A stretch of DNA of 64,000 bases from Candidatus Gastranaerophilales bacterium. GTDB taxonomy: Bacteria > Cyanobacteriota > Vampirovibrionia > Gastranaerophilales > Gastranaerophilaceae. The position numbers and the translations under genes were made by a program. Shown here in pieces: positions 54,342 through 62,670 of the stretch (its first letter is position 1; each line of letters starts with the position of its first letter). The stretch spans positions 1 to 64,000 of the forward strand of contig CAJUNK010000004.1 in NCBI GenBank assembly GCA_910587815.1, in the 5' to 3' direction. A model generated the notes under the pieces. It searched no databases. It was not told the origin of the DNA and worked only from the letters and a program-made list of their open reading frames with translations.

Positions 54342-54415
54342 GCGCTTGTAGCTCAGCTGGATAGAGTGTTTGGCTACGAACCAAAAGGTCGGGGGTTCGA
54401 ATCCCTCCAAGCGCG
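54342..54415 (+). tRNA. tRNA-Arg (anticodon ACG)
   Basis: 74 nt. Acceptor GCGCTTG (54342-54348) pairs with CAAGCGC (54408-54414), discriminator G. The anticodon stem TTTGG/CCAAA encloses CTACGAA with anticodon ACG at 54376-54378. T-loop TTCGAAT. CCA is not encoded. The A34 implies inosine editing by TadA. An intrinsic terminator follows directly. Confidence 0.95.
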
Positions 54416-54591
54416 GATAAAAATTAAAGCCCTCATGCGGGGCTTTTTTGCTTGCGCTTGTTGAGGGATGCAATCGCTTCGCTTTTGCCCTCTTGAAAAA
54501 TGCTCAATGGTTCGCATTTTTCTGCGGCACAGTCTCCAAGCGCGGATAAAAATTAAAGCCCTCATGCGGGGCTTTTTTGCTTGCGCTTGTT
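54405..54591. repeat. 58-bp perfect direct repeat carrying the tRNA 3' end
   Basis: 54405-54462 and 54534-54591 are identical (offset 129). Each copy contains the last 11 bases of tRNA-Arg (CTCCAAGCGCG), a short linker and an intrinsic terminator. The 71-bp spacer holds two hairpins: 54463-54492 and a perfect 9-bp stem GAAAAATGC/GCATTTTTC (54495-54503/54514-54522). This looks like an att-type or tandem duplication at a tRNA 3' end. Confidence 0.9.
54426..54449 (+). terminator. tRNA-Arg terminator (second copy at 54555-54578)
   Basis: AAAGCCC (54426-54432) pairs with GGGCTTT (54440-54446), with the T-run continuing to 54449. A second identical copy lies inside the repeat at 54555-54578 and overlaps the 3' end of ogt. 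Confidence 0.85.
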
Positions 54592-55113
54592 TATATTGTG
54601 CAATTCTTTTAAATTTACACCTTCAAACTCTAAAAGTTGAATTTTGGTTTCAATTCCACCTGCATAACCAGTCAAATTACCGTTTGAACCTATAACCCTA
54701 TGACATGGAATAATGATAGAAATAGGATTGCGCCCAATCGCTCCACCCACAGCCTGTGCCGACATTCTTGCCTTGCCATCCTCTTTTGCAATAATATCTG
54801 CAATTTCACCATAGGTGTATACACTTCCATAAGGAATTTTGCAAAGTATCTGCCAAATTCTTTGCCTAAAATCACTTCCAGCAGGAGCAAGGGATAATTC
54901 TGATATTCTAGGTCTATCGCCAGCAAAGTATCTATCTAGCCATTTTTTGGCCTTCTTAAAAATCAATAATTCATCTTTTTCTATAATATCCCCATTGATT
55001 GTGTTTTGAAAATACTTCTGACCCTCAATCCAAAGACCGACAAGGGCTTCTGCATCATTGCAGGCTAATGTAATATTTCCAATAGGAGTTTTATAATCTG
55101 TTTTATAATACAT
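54562..55113 (-). CDS. ogt: O6-alkylguanine-DNA alkyltransferase
   Basis: 183 residues from the ATG at 55113; the upstream TTG is unlikely. N-terminal ribonuclease-like domain, then the active domain with FRQRIWQILCKIPYGSVYTY, and the acceptor IIPCHRVIGSNGNLTGYAGG with the alkyl-accepting Cys. Single-turnover repair of O6-methylguanine. The last nine or so codons (NKRKQKSPA) and the stop lie inside the tRNA-derived repeat copy, so the native C-terminus was replaced or extended by the duplication; the active domain is intact. Confidence 0.93.
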   Translation of the reverse strand: MYYKTDYKTPIGNITLACNDAEALVGLWIEGQKYFQNTINGDIIEKDELLIFKKAKKWLDRYFAGDRPRISELSLAPAGSDFRQRIWQILCKIPYGSVYTYGEIADIIAKEDGKARMSAQAVGGAIGRNPISIIIPCHRVIGSNGNLTGYAGGIETKIQLLEFEGVNLKELHNINKRKQKSPA

Positions 55114-55133
55114 CTTTATAACCAAGCTGTAAT

Positions 55134-55583
55134 TTATTTTAACATATTATATTCTTCATCAGATACTTCTTCTAACCATTCTGTGCTGCCGCCATCTGAT
55201 GGCACTTCTATTGCAAGGTGCGAAAACCAGCTGTCAGATGTTGCACCATGCCAGTGCTTCACATCAGGTTTAATATTTACTACATCACCAGGTTTCAAAA
55301 TTTGCACAGGTTTACCCCATTCCTGATAATACCCCACACCTGATACTGCAATTAAAATTTGTCCGCCCTTATGGTGAATATGCCAATTATTCCTGCATTT
55401 GGGTTCAAATGTTACATTTACAATGTGCACCTGTTCAGTTGATATAGGGTTTAAATAGCTTTGCCCCTTAAAGTATTTTGCATAGGCAATATTTGGTTCA
55501 CCTTTTTTAAAAATTTCATCTGCCATAGAATATCCTCCTGCTAAAAACAACACCAAAGATAAAAATAATATTTTTTGTAACAT
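55134..55583 (-). CDS. Periplasmic cupin-domain protein
   Basis: 149 residues. Signal peptide at about 1-21 (ends YSMA before DEIF). One cupin barrel with metal motif residues in NWHIHHKGGQILIAVSG (His-x-His plus Gln/Glu position) and the second motif KPGDVVNIKPDVKHWHGA. Binds a metal; reaction unknown. AAAGG eight bases before the ATG. It lies between dxs and ogt on the same strand, 12 bp after dxs ends. Confidence 0.83.
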   Translation of the reverse strand: MLQKILFLSLVLFLAGGYSMADEIFKKGEPNIAYAKYFKGQSYLNPISTEQVHIVNVTFEPKCRNNWHIHHKGGQILIAVSGVGYYQEWGKPVQILKPGDVVNIKPDVKHWHGATSDSWFSHLAIEVPSDGGSTEWLEEVSDEEYNMLK

Positions 55584-55595
55584 ACTTATTCCTTT

Positions 55596-57362
55596 TTATA
55601 CTTTTATTGTTTGCGGTAAGGTTTTTAAAATATCGTCCAAAATTAAATCTTCTGTCAGATGATACCTCTGATAGAGTTCAGCCAAAGGCACCCTATCTGT
55701 AAATTCTTTTTTTGCACCAAAATTTAACACTTTCATATCCGAGTTTCCATAAAATCTTGAAATTTTTTCACCAAAACCACCATCTAAAACACCATCTTCA
55801 AGTGTAACCACAAGCTGATGGTTTTGCTTTAATTCTTCAAGCATATTTTTATCAATTCCAGATAAAAATTTTGGATTTATAAGTGTTGGAATAAAACCAA
55901 AATTATCCTTGATTTTGCTGCAAACTTTTTTTGCAAGATGATAGAAATTGCCTGCACCAATTATAGCTATATTACTTCCTTTGTTTTCAATTTTAAATTT
56001 ATTTAAAATAGAATAATCTGTATCATCGTTTACATTAGAAGCAATTAAATCACCAAAAGGCACCCTTATTGCAATAGGATGTAATTTTTGATTTATGGAA
56101 TATTCAAGCATTTTTAGATATTCTTCTTTACATGTAGGTGCCAAATACACCATATTAGGGATGTTTGAAATTAATGGAATATCAAAACAGCCAAGATGTG
56201 TTGCATCAGCACCTGAAATTGCACCCCAATAAATAAGAAGGGTAGCGGGTGAACTATTTAAACATAAATCCTGCGAAAGCTGGTCATAAGTTCTTTGAAT
56301 AAAAGAACTTAATACACAAAGAACAGGTTTTGCACCACTTTTTGCAAGAGCTGAAGCATAAGCCACTGCATGTTCTTCTGCTATTGCAGTATCTATATAT
56401 TGGTTTCCCATTTCTTTTCTAAAATCTTCACCAAACCCAATAGCACCAGGCGTTGCAGGGTTTATAGCAACAAGCATAGGGTTGTTTTTTGCAGTGTTTA
56501 ATAAAAAATCCTTTGTGATAGAATCATAAGTTTCGATATTTTTCTGTTTATTAACTTTGTCATCAAGAGTGTGCGGCAAAATCCAGTGATATGCTTCCTT
56601 ATTTTGTTCTGCAACATTAAGCCCAAAACCTTTTATTGTTTTTATATGCACAACAATTGGATGATTAATATCTTTCACATTTTTAAAGGCTTCTATTAAT
56701 TTTTCAATATCATTGCCTTCATCCACATAAAGATAATCAAAGCCAAGGGTTTTAAAGAAATTGTTTTCAGCTTTTCCTTTTGTATCTCTTAATAATTTCA
56801 GATTTTGATATAATCCGCCCTGATTTTCAGCAATGGACATATCATTATCATTAACAATAATTATAATATTACTGTTTAAAATAGCCGCATTATTTAAACC
56901 TTCATAGGCTTCACCACCAGATAGCGAACCATCTCCAATTAATGCTATTACATTTTCTTTTCTTCCAGCTAAATCCCTTGCTTTTGCAACGCCTGTTGCA
57001 AGAGAAATTGAAGTAGATGTATGTCCCACCTTAAATAAATCATAAGGACCTTCTTCAGGAGCGGTATAACCTGTATATTTCAAATAATTTTCAGGGTCTA
57101 AAAATCCATCTTTTCTTTCAGTTAAAATTTTGTGCGGATAGCATTGATGCGAAACATCAAATATAATTTTATCTTGCGGACAATCAAAAACATAATGCAT
57201 TGCAATTGTTGCTTCAACTATCCCAAGGTTTGGCCCAAGGTGTCCGCCAATTGTATTTACCTTTTTTATAATCAGTTCACGCATTTTATCTGCTAGTGTA
57301 TTCATTTGCTCTATATTAAGGATTTTTAAATCTTTTGGAGAGTTAACTTTATCTAAAATCAT
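55596..57362 (-). CDS. dxs: 1-deoxy-D-xylulose-5-phosphate synthase
   Basis: 588 residues, a little shorter than typical (about 620-640). Thiamine-PP enzyme: GGHLGPNLGIVEATIAMHYVF, DVSHQCYPHKILT, GHTSTSISLATGVAKA, GDGSLSGGEAYEGLNNA (the TPP/Mg site), the transketolase middle domain with TAIAEEHAVAYASALA, and a C-terminal domain. First step of the MEP isoprenoid pathway, supplying polyprenyl carriers for the glycosyltransferases nearby. AAGGA is six bases before the ATG. First gene of a minus-strand run dxs-cupin-ogt. Confidence 0.93.
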   Translation of the reverse strand: MILDKVNSPKDLKILNIEQMNTLADKMRELIIKKVNTIGGHLGPNLGIVEATIAMHYVFDCPQDKIIFDVSHQCYPHKILTERKDGFLDPENYLKYTGYTAPEEGPYDLFKVGHTSTSISLATGVAKARDLAGRKENVIALIGDGSLSGGEAYEGLNNAAILNSNIIIIVNDNDMSIAENQGGLYQNLKLLRDTKGKAENNFFKTLGFDYLYVDEGNDIEKLIEAFKNVKDINHPIVVHIKTIKGFGLNVAEQNKEAYHWILPHTLDDKVNKQKNIETYDSITKDFLLNTAKNNPMLVAINPATPGAIGFGEDFRKEMGNQYIDTAIAEEHAVAYASALAKSGAKPVLCVLSSFIQRTYDQLSQDLCLNSSPATLLIYWGAISGADATHLGCFDIPLISNIPNMVYLAPTCKEEYLKMLEYSINQKLHPIAIRVPFGDLIASNVNDDTDYSILNKFKIENKGSNIAIIGAGNFYHLAKKVCSKIKDNFGFIPTLINPKFLSGIDKNMLEELKQNHQLVVTLEDGVLDGGFGEKISRFYGNSDMKVLNFGAKKEFTDRVPLAELYQRYHLTEDLILDDILKTLPQTIKV

Positions 57363-57468
57363 AATTTTTCCTTATTTAACTTTACATTTTATATTCTAAA
57401 TGCTGGAGCAGGCTCTAAGTCAATAGGTATATTTAATTTAGATATCTTATTTATGATATACTTTGAAA

Positions 57469-59121
57469 ATGAATAAAATATTTTTAAATATTTCATTTTC
57501 AATACTTTCTGGGATTTTTATTCTTTTTTGTCTTTCGTTTACAGGCTTCATATTTGGTTTTAAAATAATGCCGCTATATTCAGTTATCAGCTTTTTTTCA
57601 ACGCTTTTAATCTTCGGCATAAGCTTGCATATTCAAAAATTTCCACCCCTAAAAAATATTCTTTGCTCTTTCTTGTTATTTTGTTTAATTATTTCTCTGA
57701 TAATATTTTCAGGACATTATATAGATCCTTCTTGGGATGGTAAAACATACCATCAAACAGCAGTTTTATTTTTAGAAAATGGTTGGAACCCTATTTATCA
57801 AAACATTTCAGATATTGCTGCACAAAATTATCCTTTTAAAATAAAAAATCTTATTTGGTGTGAAAATTATGTTAAATTTTCCGAGATAATTGCAGCAAAT
57901 ATTTTTGCTGTAACTCATAAAATTGAAACAGGAAAAGCCTTTACTCCAATTTCTTTGGTTGCTGCGTTTTGTTATGTATTTTATGTATTAACATTAAAAC
58001 CTTTTAGTAAAATTACCCAAAAAATGAGATTTCTTTTTTCGTTTATCCTTATTTATAACCCAGTTTTACTTTCACAATTTTTGACATATTATATCGACGG
58101 TCTTTTATACTTATATATGTTAATTGCCACATTTAGTATAATTCATATAAATATATGCGCAAAAGAAAAAGAGAAAACCTTTATTCCGTCTTTATTTTTT
58201 ATTATTAGTTCTGTTATTTTAATGAATATCAAACTGGGTGGAGTATTATATTTTATATGTATATTGCTTGGAATTTTTATAATATGCCAAATAAATAAGA
58301 TAAAACCCATTGTTCAAATGCCTAAAAGTGCAAAAAAGACTTTTCTTTTATCTTCTTTAATTATTGTATTACTTACTCTTTTATCAGGTATAAATCCATA
58401 TTTTACAAATATTTCAAAACAAAGACATCCTTTATATCCGCTTGTAGGCAAAAATAAAATAGACATAATGACACCAAATACTCCAAAGCGCATTATCCAT
58501 AAATCAAAAATACAGAGATTTTTTATTTCAATATTTGCAAAAGCAGACTGCTCCTTTGGAGATGGTGCAATAACATATAAAATTCCATTTACATTTTATA
58601 AAAGTGAATTAAAATTATATAGATGGGAAGGCCTTCATATAGCAGGGTTTGGTCCACTTTTTAGCGGAATATTTGTTTTGGGGATTCTATTATTTTTCAC
58701 TACTTTATTTAAAAACCGAAAAAATAATGAAATTTATGCAAAAGATGAATTTATTCTACTTTTTTTAATCTTGATTTTATCCATATTGTTAAATCCTGAA
58801 AACTGGTGGGCACGCTATATTCCGCAGCTTTGGGGAATTTTTGTTTTGTTTGCCATTTTTAGTTATTTAAATAAAATAAAAGAAAATATCATTATATCTT
58901 TTCTTTGTATAATGTTTATAAATTCACTGTTTATAAATTATGTACATTTTAAACGTGCAAATAAATTCACAAGAGCTGTCAAAACTGAATTTGAAGCTAC
59001 AAAACAGATTAGCAATTTTCACATTGTAATACCAAGCAAAGGTATTGAAGAATTTTCACGTTTGCAAAAATACAAAGAAGCAGGCATAAATTACAGCATC
59101 CATCTAGAGACTGAAGAATGA
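57469..59121 (+). CDS. Polytopic membrane protein, GT-C-like
   Basis: 550 residues from the ATG at 57469, about eleven TM helices. An early periplasmic loop has YIDPSWDGKTYHQTAVLFLENGW-like DPSWDGKTYHQTAV (about 88-101), an Asp motif placed as in GT-C glycosyltransferases, but it lacks the DE pair of the ArnT group. The frame extends two codons to a TTG at 57463, rejected because TATACT with an upstream TGA (extended -10) ends six bases before the ATG. Overlaps the UbiA-type gene by 4 bp (ATGA). Sugar transferase or flippase-like role inferred from topology only. Confidence 0.65.
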   Translation: MNKIFLNISFSILSGIFILFCLSFTGFIFGFKIMPLYSVISFFSTLLIFGISLHIQKFPPLKNILCSFLLFCLIISLIIFSGHYIDPSWDGKTYHQTAVLFLENGWNPIYQNISDIAAQNYPFKIKNLIWCENYVKFSEIIAANIFAVTHKIETGKAFTPISLVAAFCYVFYVLTLKPFSKITQKMRFLFSFILIYNPVLLSQFLTYYIDGLLYLYMLIATFSIIHINICAKEKEKTFIPSLFFIISSVILMNIKLGGVLYFICILLGIFIICQINKIKPIVQMPKSAKKTFLLSSLIIVLLTLLSGINPYFTNISKQRHPLYPLVGKNKIDIMTPNTPKRIIHKSKIQRFFISIFAKADCSFGDGAITYKIPFTFYKSELKLYRWEGLHIAGFGPLFSGIFVLGILLFFTTLFKNRKNNEIYAKDEFILLFLILILSILLNPENWWARYIPQLWGIFVLFAIFSYLNKIKENIIISFLCIMFINSLFINYVHFKRANKFTRAVKTEFEATKQISNFHIVIPSKGIEEFSRLQKYKEAGINYSIHLETEE

Positions 59122-59978
59122 ACCGTATAAAAATATTTTTAAGATTAATAAGAATAAAGCATTATATCAAAAACCTTGTATGTTTTGTGCCACTAATATT
59201 TTCTTTAAATTTTACAAATTATAAATTATGCGCAAAAACTGGCCTTGTTTTTATTATTTTTTGCCTGATATCATCGGCTATTTATATTTTTAATGACCTT
59301 TTTGATTTAAAAGACGATAAAACAAATAAGAAAAAACGCCCAATTGCAGAGGGGGAAGTTTCTCTTCCATTTGCCTTTGCCATAATGCTTATATTTTTAA
59401 TATCGGGACTTTTTGTTTGCGCAAAAATAAATATTTTCACATTGCTTGCTGCAACATTTTACATTGTTTTAAATATTTTTTATACAATTTATCTTAAAAA
59501 AATTGAAATTATAGATGCTGTATGCATTGCCTTCGGTTTTATTTTAAGAATTCTTGCAGGATGTGGAGCAATTATGGTACTGCCATCCCCACTTGTAATT
59601 TTACTTACATTTTTTATTTCAATGTTTTTTACTTTTTCAAAACGACGTCTTGAATTTTGCAAAAAAGAAGCAAAACAAAGAAAATCTGTTGAAAAGTTTA
59701 ACTTGGAACTTTTAAACCAGTTTGTCTGCGCAAATGCTGTGCTTTCGATTGCATTTTATTTTGCCTATGTAATGGATACTGCAACAATGGAGAGAGCACA
59801 AACAGACTTTCTATATATATCTGCCATCCCATTTACAATAATAATTCTAAGGCTGCTTTTACTTGTAAATACACAAAATCAAACGCAAGACCCTGCCGAT
59901 TTCATATATAAAGACAAGCCTGTTCAATTGTTTTTTATTATATATTTTATAACATTGGGCTTAATTTTAATTCTTTAA
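59118..59978 (+). CDS. UbiA-type prenyltransferase (DPPR synthase-like)
   Basis: 286 residues, about nine TM helices. The first Asp motif NDLFDLKDDKTNKKKRP (about 57-74) and KRRLEFCKKEA in the second loop match decaprenyl-phosphate phosphoribosyltransferase-like UbiA members, which make polyprenyl-phosphate ribose/arabinose donors. A general quinone or haem prenyltransferase is less likely given the neighbours. Coupled to the GT-C-like gene upstream by an ATGA overlap, so the two probably supply and use a lipid-linked pentose. Confidence 0.85.
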   Translation: MNRIKIFLRLIRIKHYIKNLVCFVPLIFSLNFTNYKLCAKTGLVFIIFCLISSAIYIFNDLFDLKDDKTNKKKRPIAEGEVSLPFAFAIMLIFLISGLFVCAKINIFTLLAATFYIVLNIFYTIYLKKIEIIDAVCIAFGFILRILAGCGAIMVLPSPLVILLTFFISMFFTFSKRRLEFCKKEAKQRKSVEKFNLELLNQFVCANAVLSIAFYFAYVMDTATMERAQTDFLYISAIPFTIIILRLLLLVNTQNQTQDPADFIYKDKPVQLFFIIYFITLGLILIL

Positions 59979-59980
59979 TT

Positions 59981-60712
59981 TTAAACTTCACATTCAAAAT
60001 CTTCAATTTCGGATAATTCTTCTACTGTATCAAAGGTATCCAATGCCTCAACAACTTCTTGCAATTCAGTCTCATCAAGCAGCGCATTCTCTATTTCTAC
60101 AGATTTGTTTTGATACGCATTATCCAAAACGTTGATAACCGTTTGTTCTTTATGTTTAATGCCAAATAATGGATTTATAATTTTATCAACCACTTTTTCT
60201 GCAAGTTTATCTATTGGTTTTGTTGCAGCACACAATACTGCTATAGAAATTGCTACCATAGATATCTTTGCAAGTTTGTTGTTATTTTTTGTAAAAGCAT
60301 CAATAATATTTTTAGGCATTTTTGGCATAAATTTACCGGCAGCTTTTTTAGTTAAATTTTGAGTAGCCAAAATTACACCTGTAGGCGCAAGCACACTTGT
60401 TAAAGTTTGCGTTATCAGTTCTCTTGCACCGATTTTTACACTTGGTTTTCTACCGGTGCCATCTTCACCCTTTTTATATTTATCAAAAACATCGCAAGCA
60501 ATGTATCCCACAGCGGGCACATATGATAAAGATGGTATATGGCGCACAAATCCTGTGGATTTGCCACAAACGTCTTTTACAGCCGTGCCAAGTTCGTTTG
60601 TAAAACCAAGATACCTTACAGGTGTATCTTTATAAATATCTTTTTGCTTCACATTATTATTTGCACAAGCGCCAGAAGGCAAATGCGCGGAATTACCGTT
60701 TAGTTGCTCCAT
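59981..60712 (-). CDS. MTP18/MTFP1-like membrane protein
   Basis: 243 residues from the ATG at 60712; a TTG eleven codons upstream is less likely. DIYKDTPVRYLGFTNELG (25-42) lines up with the start of the eukaryotic mitochondrial protein MTP18/MTFP1 as I remember it (DLYRDTWVRYLGYANEVG). Three hydrophobic segments follow in the same order: SLSYVPAVGYIACDVFDK (61-78), ELITQTLTSVLAPTGVIL (98-115) and KISMVAISIAVLCAATKPID (149-168), the last ending in Pro-Ile-Asp as in MTP18. An acidic C-terminal tail (about 200-243) is extra. The role in bacteria is unknown; in animals MTFP1 acts at the inner mitochondrial membrane. Convergent with the UbiA-type gene, 2 bp apart. Confidence 0.65.
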   Translation of the reverse strand: MEQLNGNSAHLPSGACANNNVKQKDIYKDTPVRYLGFTNELGTAVKDVCGKSTGFVRHIPSLSYVPAVGYIACDVFDKYKKGEDGTGRKPSVKIGARELITQTLTSVLAPTGVILATQNLTKKAAGKFMPKMPKNIIDAFTKNNNKLAKISMVAISIAVLCAATKPIDKLAEKVVDKIINPLFGIKHKEQTVINVLDNAYQNKSVEIENALLDETELQEVVEALDTFDTVEELSEIEDFECEV

Positions 60713-60802
60713 CAAATATTCTTTCTTCCAAATGGTAGTATGCAAAATCTGCTCTATTACAAAACATGAAAAAAATAAAAGTTGCTAAAAAATGAACTTT
60801 TT

Positions 60803-61729
60803 TTAAAATTTTAAAAAATATTCAAAAGCCTGCATTAAATAACCTGCAAAAATACTTATGGAAAGCAAAAGTAAAATTATATTAAATGTATCTTTTTTGC
60901 TGTCATTTTTCTTTATCAAAATTAAAATCCCAAGACCAGCTCCTGCGCAAAGACCAGAAACACAAGATGCAAAGGTTATAACACCTTTTAGATACATCAT
61001 TGCAATACCTACAGATACGGCGCAATTTGGAATGATACCAAACAATACCACAACAACAGGTTCTAGCAGCGTCTTAAACAATACAGATTCATTACTGCTA
61101 AGTCCTAAAAATTCTTTTACAACACCACTTTGGCTTATAATGACATTTATAGCAAATGTTACAAAAAAGATAAAAAACGCAACACTTAACGTATGCACAA
61201 AGGGATGTAAAAATAGTTCCTTATTTACAAATAAATTTTTACCCCTTGAAATACTATGGCTATGACACCCTTTTTCAAACACCATATTATTTTGAATTTC
61301 CTGCATTGGCATATCTTTTGGTTGCTGCATAAAATAATCAATCAAATATCCTGAAATAAACCCAATGCAGATTTTAGTTAAAATCAATGGCAGCAAAACT
61401 TTTGCCCCTCCTGGATATGATAATAAAACAGGAATAGCTTCATCGGATGTTGCAAGATAAATTGCAAGAAGCGTACCTTTTGATATAAAACGTCTTATAT
61501 ACAATGTACTTGCAATAACAGATAAACCACATTGAGGGATAGAGGCAAGAAGCGCACCAAATAAAGGAAATAAAACGACTTTTTGTTTTTTAGAAAATAT
61601 AAACACTCTTTTTGATAAAATTTTATCGGAATAAAAATGTTCAACTATTTCAATTATATAAAAAATTAAGAGTAAAAAAGGTAAAATTGCAACAGTATCT
61701 TTGATTGCATCTAAAAACGCAGCGTACAC
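60803..61729 (-). CDS. Putative 10-TM heavy-metal exporter
   Basis: 308 residues, about ten TM helices in two related halves: ASIPQCGLSVIASTLY (about 63-78) and FGIIPNCAVSVGIAMMY (about 229-245), each with a Pro-x-Cys that could hold metal in the membrane. A cytosolic His/Cys loop (GCHSHSISRG, about 152-161) may bind metal. Matches the PF11449-type putative exporters (arsenic/manganese relatives). Start GTG at 61729, five bases after the protease stop, so co-transcribed with it. Substrate not determined. Confidence 0.75.
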   Translation of the reverse strand: MYAAFLDAIKDTVAILPFLLLIFYIIEIVEHFYSDKILSKRVFIFSKKQKVVLFPLFGALLASIPQCGLSVIASTLYIRRFISKGTLLAIYLATSDEAIPVLLSYPGGAKVLLPLILTKICIGFISGYLIDYFMQQPKDMPMQEIQNNMVFEKGCHSHSISRGKNLFVNKELFLHPFVHTLSVAFFIFFVTFAINVIISQSGVVKEFLGLSSNESVLFKTLLEPVVVVLFGIIPNCAVSVGIAMMYLKGVITFASCVSGLCAGAGLGILILIKKNDSKKDTFNIILLLLSISIFAGYLMQAFEYFLKF

Positions 61730-61734
61730 TTTTT

Positions 61735-62631
61735 CTACCTTCTTCCATAAATTCGCCGTACAGTATTGACATCACGTCTTGTCGGGCGTCTGTTGTAGTT
61801 TGAGGTATCTGGATACATAATATCACTTTTATTACTACTATGGCCGCCAATTCCAATAGCATGGCCTATTTCATGGATTAATGTAGAATATAATTCTGCA
61901 TCTGAAACTTTTTTGCCGCTTGGGGTTACATAGTTTAAATATATAACAGCATCTGCAAGTTTTTTTGTATTATTCCATATCCTTGTAGCACTGCATCCTA
62001 CAGCATTTGCATTTCCACAAGCTCTATCGGCTCCTTCAAATACTACAATCAAATTGGCATCATCTCTATTATTTACCATTTGAAAGCTTACTGTTGGATA
62101 AAGTGCTGTCTGCCAAGTATAAAAAGCGTTTCTAAGATTTGTATTATTATCACTATGTTGAATCCACACTTTAACAGGCATTTTGCCCCACATTCTTATG
62201 TTCTGTAATTCATGAAGATAATCAACAGAACCTGAATTTTCTAAATTCTTCTTTTCATCCTGAGCCTGCTTTGCTACATCATACAACTTATTTGCCGGGC
62301 GAAAATATGGTGAAGACGGTATATTTTTTGCTATAAAATCACTGTGAAACATCGCGCCTGAATAGTTTTTATCTAGAAACATAGATAAAGCAAGATAATA
62401 GCGAATTTCAGCATTTCCTTCATTCCCGCGAAGTGCCTGCTTAAAACATTGAGACGCTTTATCAAAATCACTGTGACGCGCAAAAGTATGACATTCAAGT
62501 GCATATTGGGGCTTTTTTGGGGTATCAAATTCCTGATTTTTCTTTAAAAATTTAAATTCAATCTTGGAATTTGCAAAAAAACCATAAGCTGTTATTGCAA
62601 TTAAAAAATATAGAAGCAATTTCTTAAACAT
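61735..62631 (-). CDS. Matrixin-type zinc metalloprotease with TPR region
   Basis: 298 residues. An N-terminal signal anchor (about 1-22), then one or two TPR-like helices (about 45-110; CHTFARHSDFDKASQCFKQAL). A metzincin domain follows (about 145-298): HEIGHAIGIGGH (about 252-263) is a full HExxHxxGxxH zinc site and SDIMYP supplies the Met-turn. A Cys pair in DRACGNANAVGCSAT may be a disulfide. Periplasmic or surface protease; target unknown. TATAAT ends six bases before the ATG. In an operon with the 10-TM exporter. Confidence 0.88.
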   Translation of the reverse strand: MFKKLLLYFLIAITAYGFFANSKIEFKFLKKNQEFDTPKKPQYALECHTFARHSDFDKASQCFKQALRGNEGNAEIRYYLALSMFLDKNYSGAMFHSDFIAKNIPSSPYFRPANKLYDVAKQAQDEKKNLENSGSVDYLHELQNIRMWGKMPVKVWIQHSDNNTNLRNAFYTWQTALYPTVSFQMVNNRDDANLIVVFEGADRACGNANAVGCSATRIWNNTKKLADAVIYLNYVTPSGKKVSDAELYSTLIHEIGHAIGIGGHSSNKSDIMYPDTSNYNRRPTRRDVNTVRRIYGRR

Positions 62632-62637
62632 AAAGAA

Positions 62638-62646
62638 ATTATATCA
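62638..62646 (-). promoter_or_regulatory. Extended -10 of the metalloprotease gene
   Basis: Minus strand TGATATAAT (62646-62638), an extended -10, followed by six bases (TTCTTT) and the ATG at 62631. No good -35 at 16-18 bp, as allowed for extended -10 promoters. Confidence 0.55.
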
Positions 62647-62670
62647 TTTTTTTAATTCTTATGTAATAAG

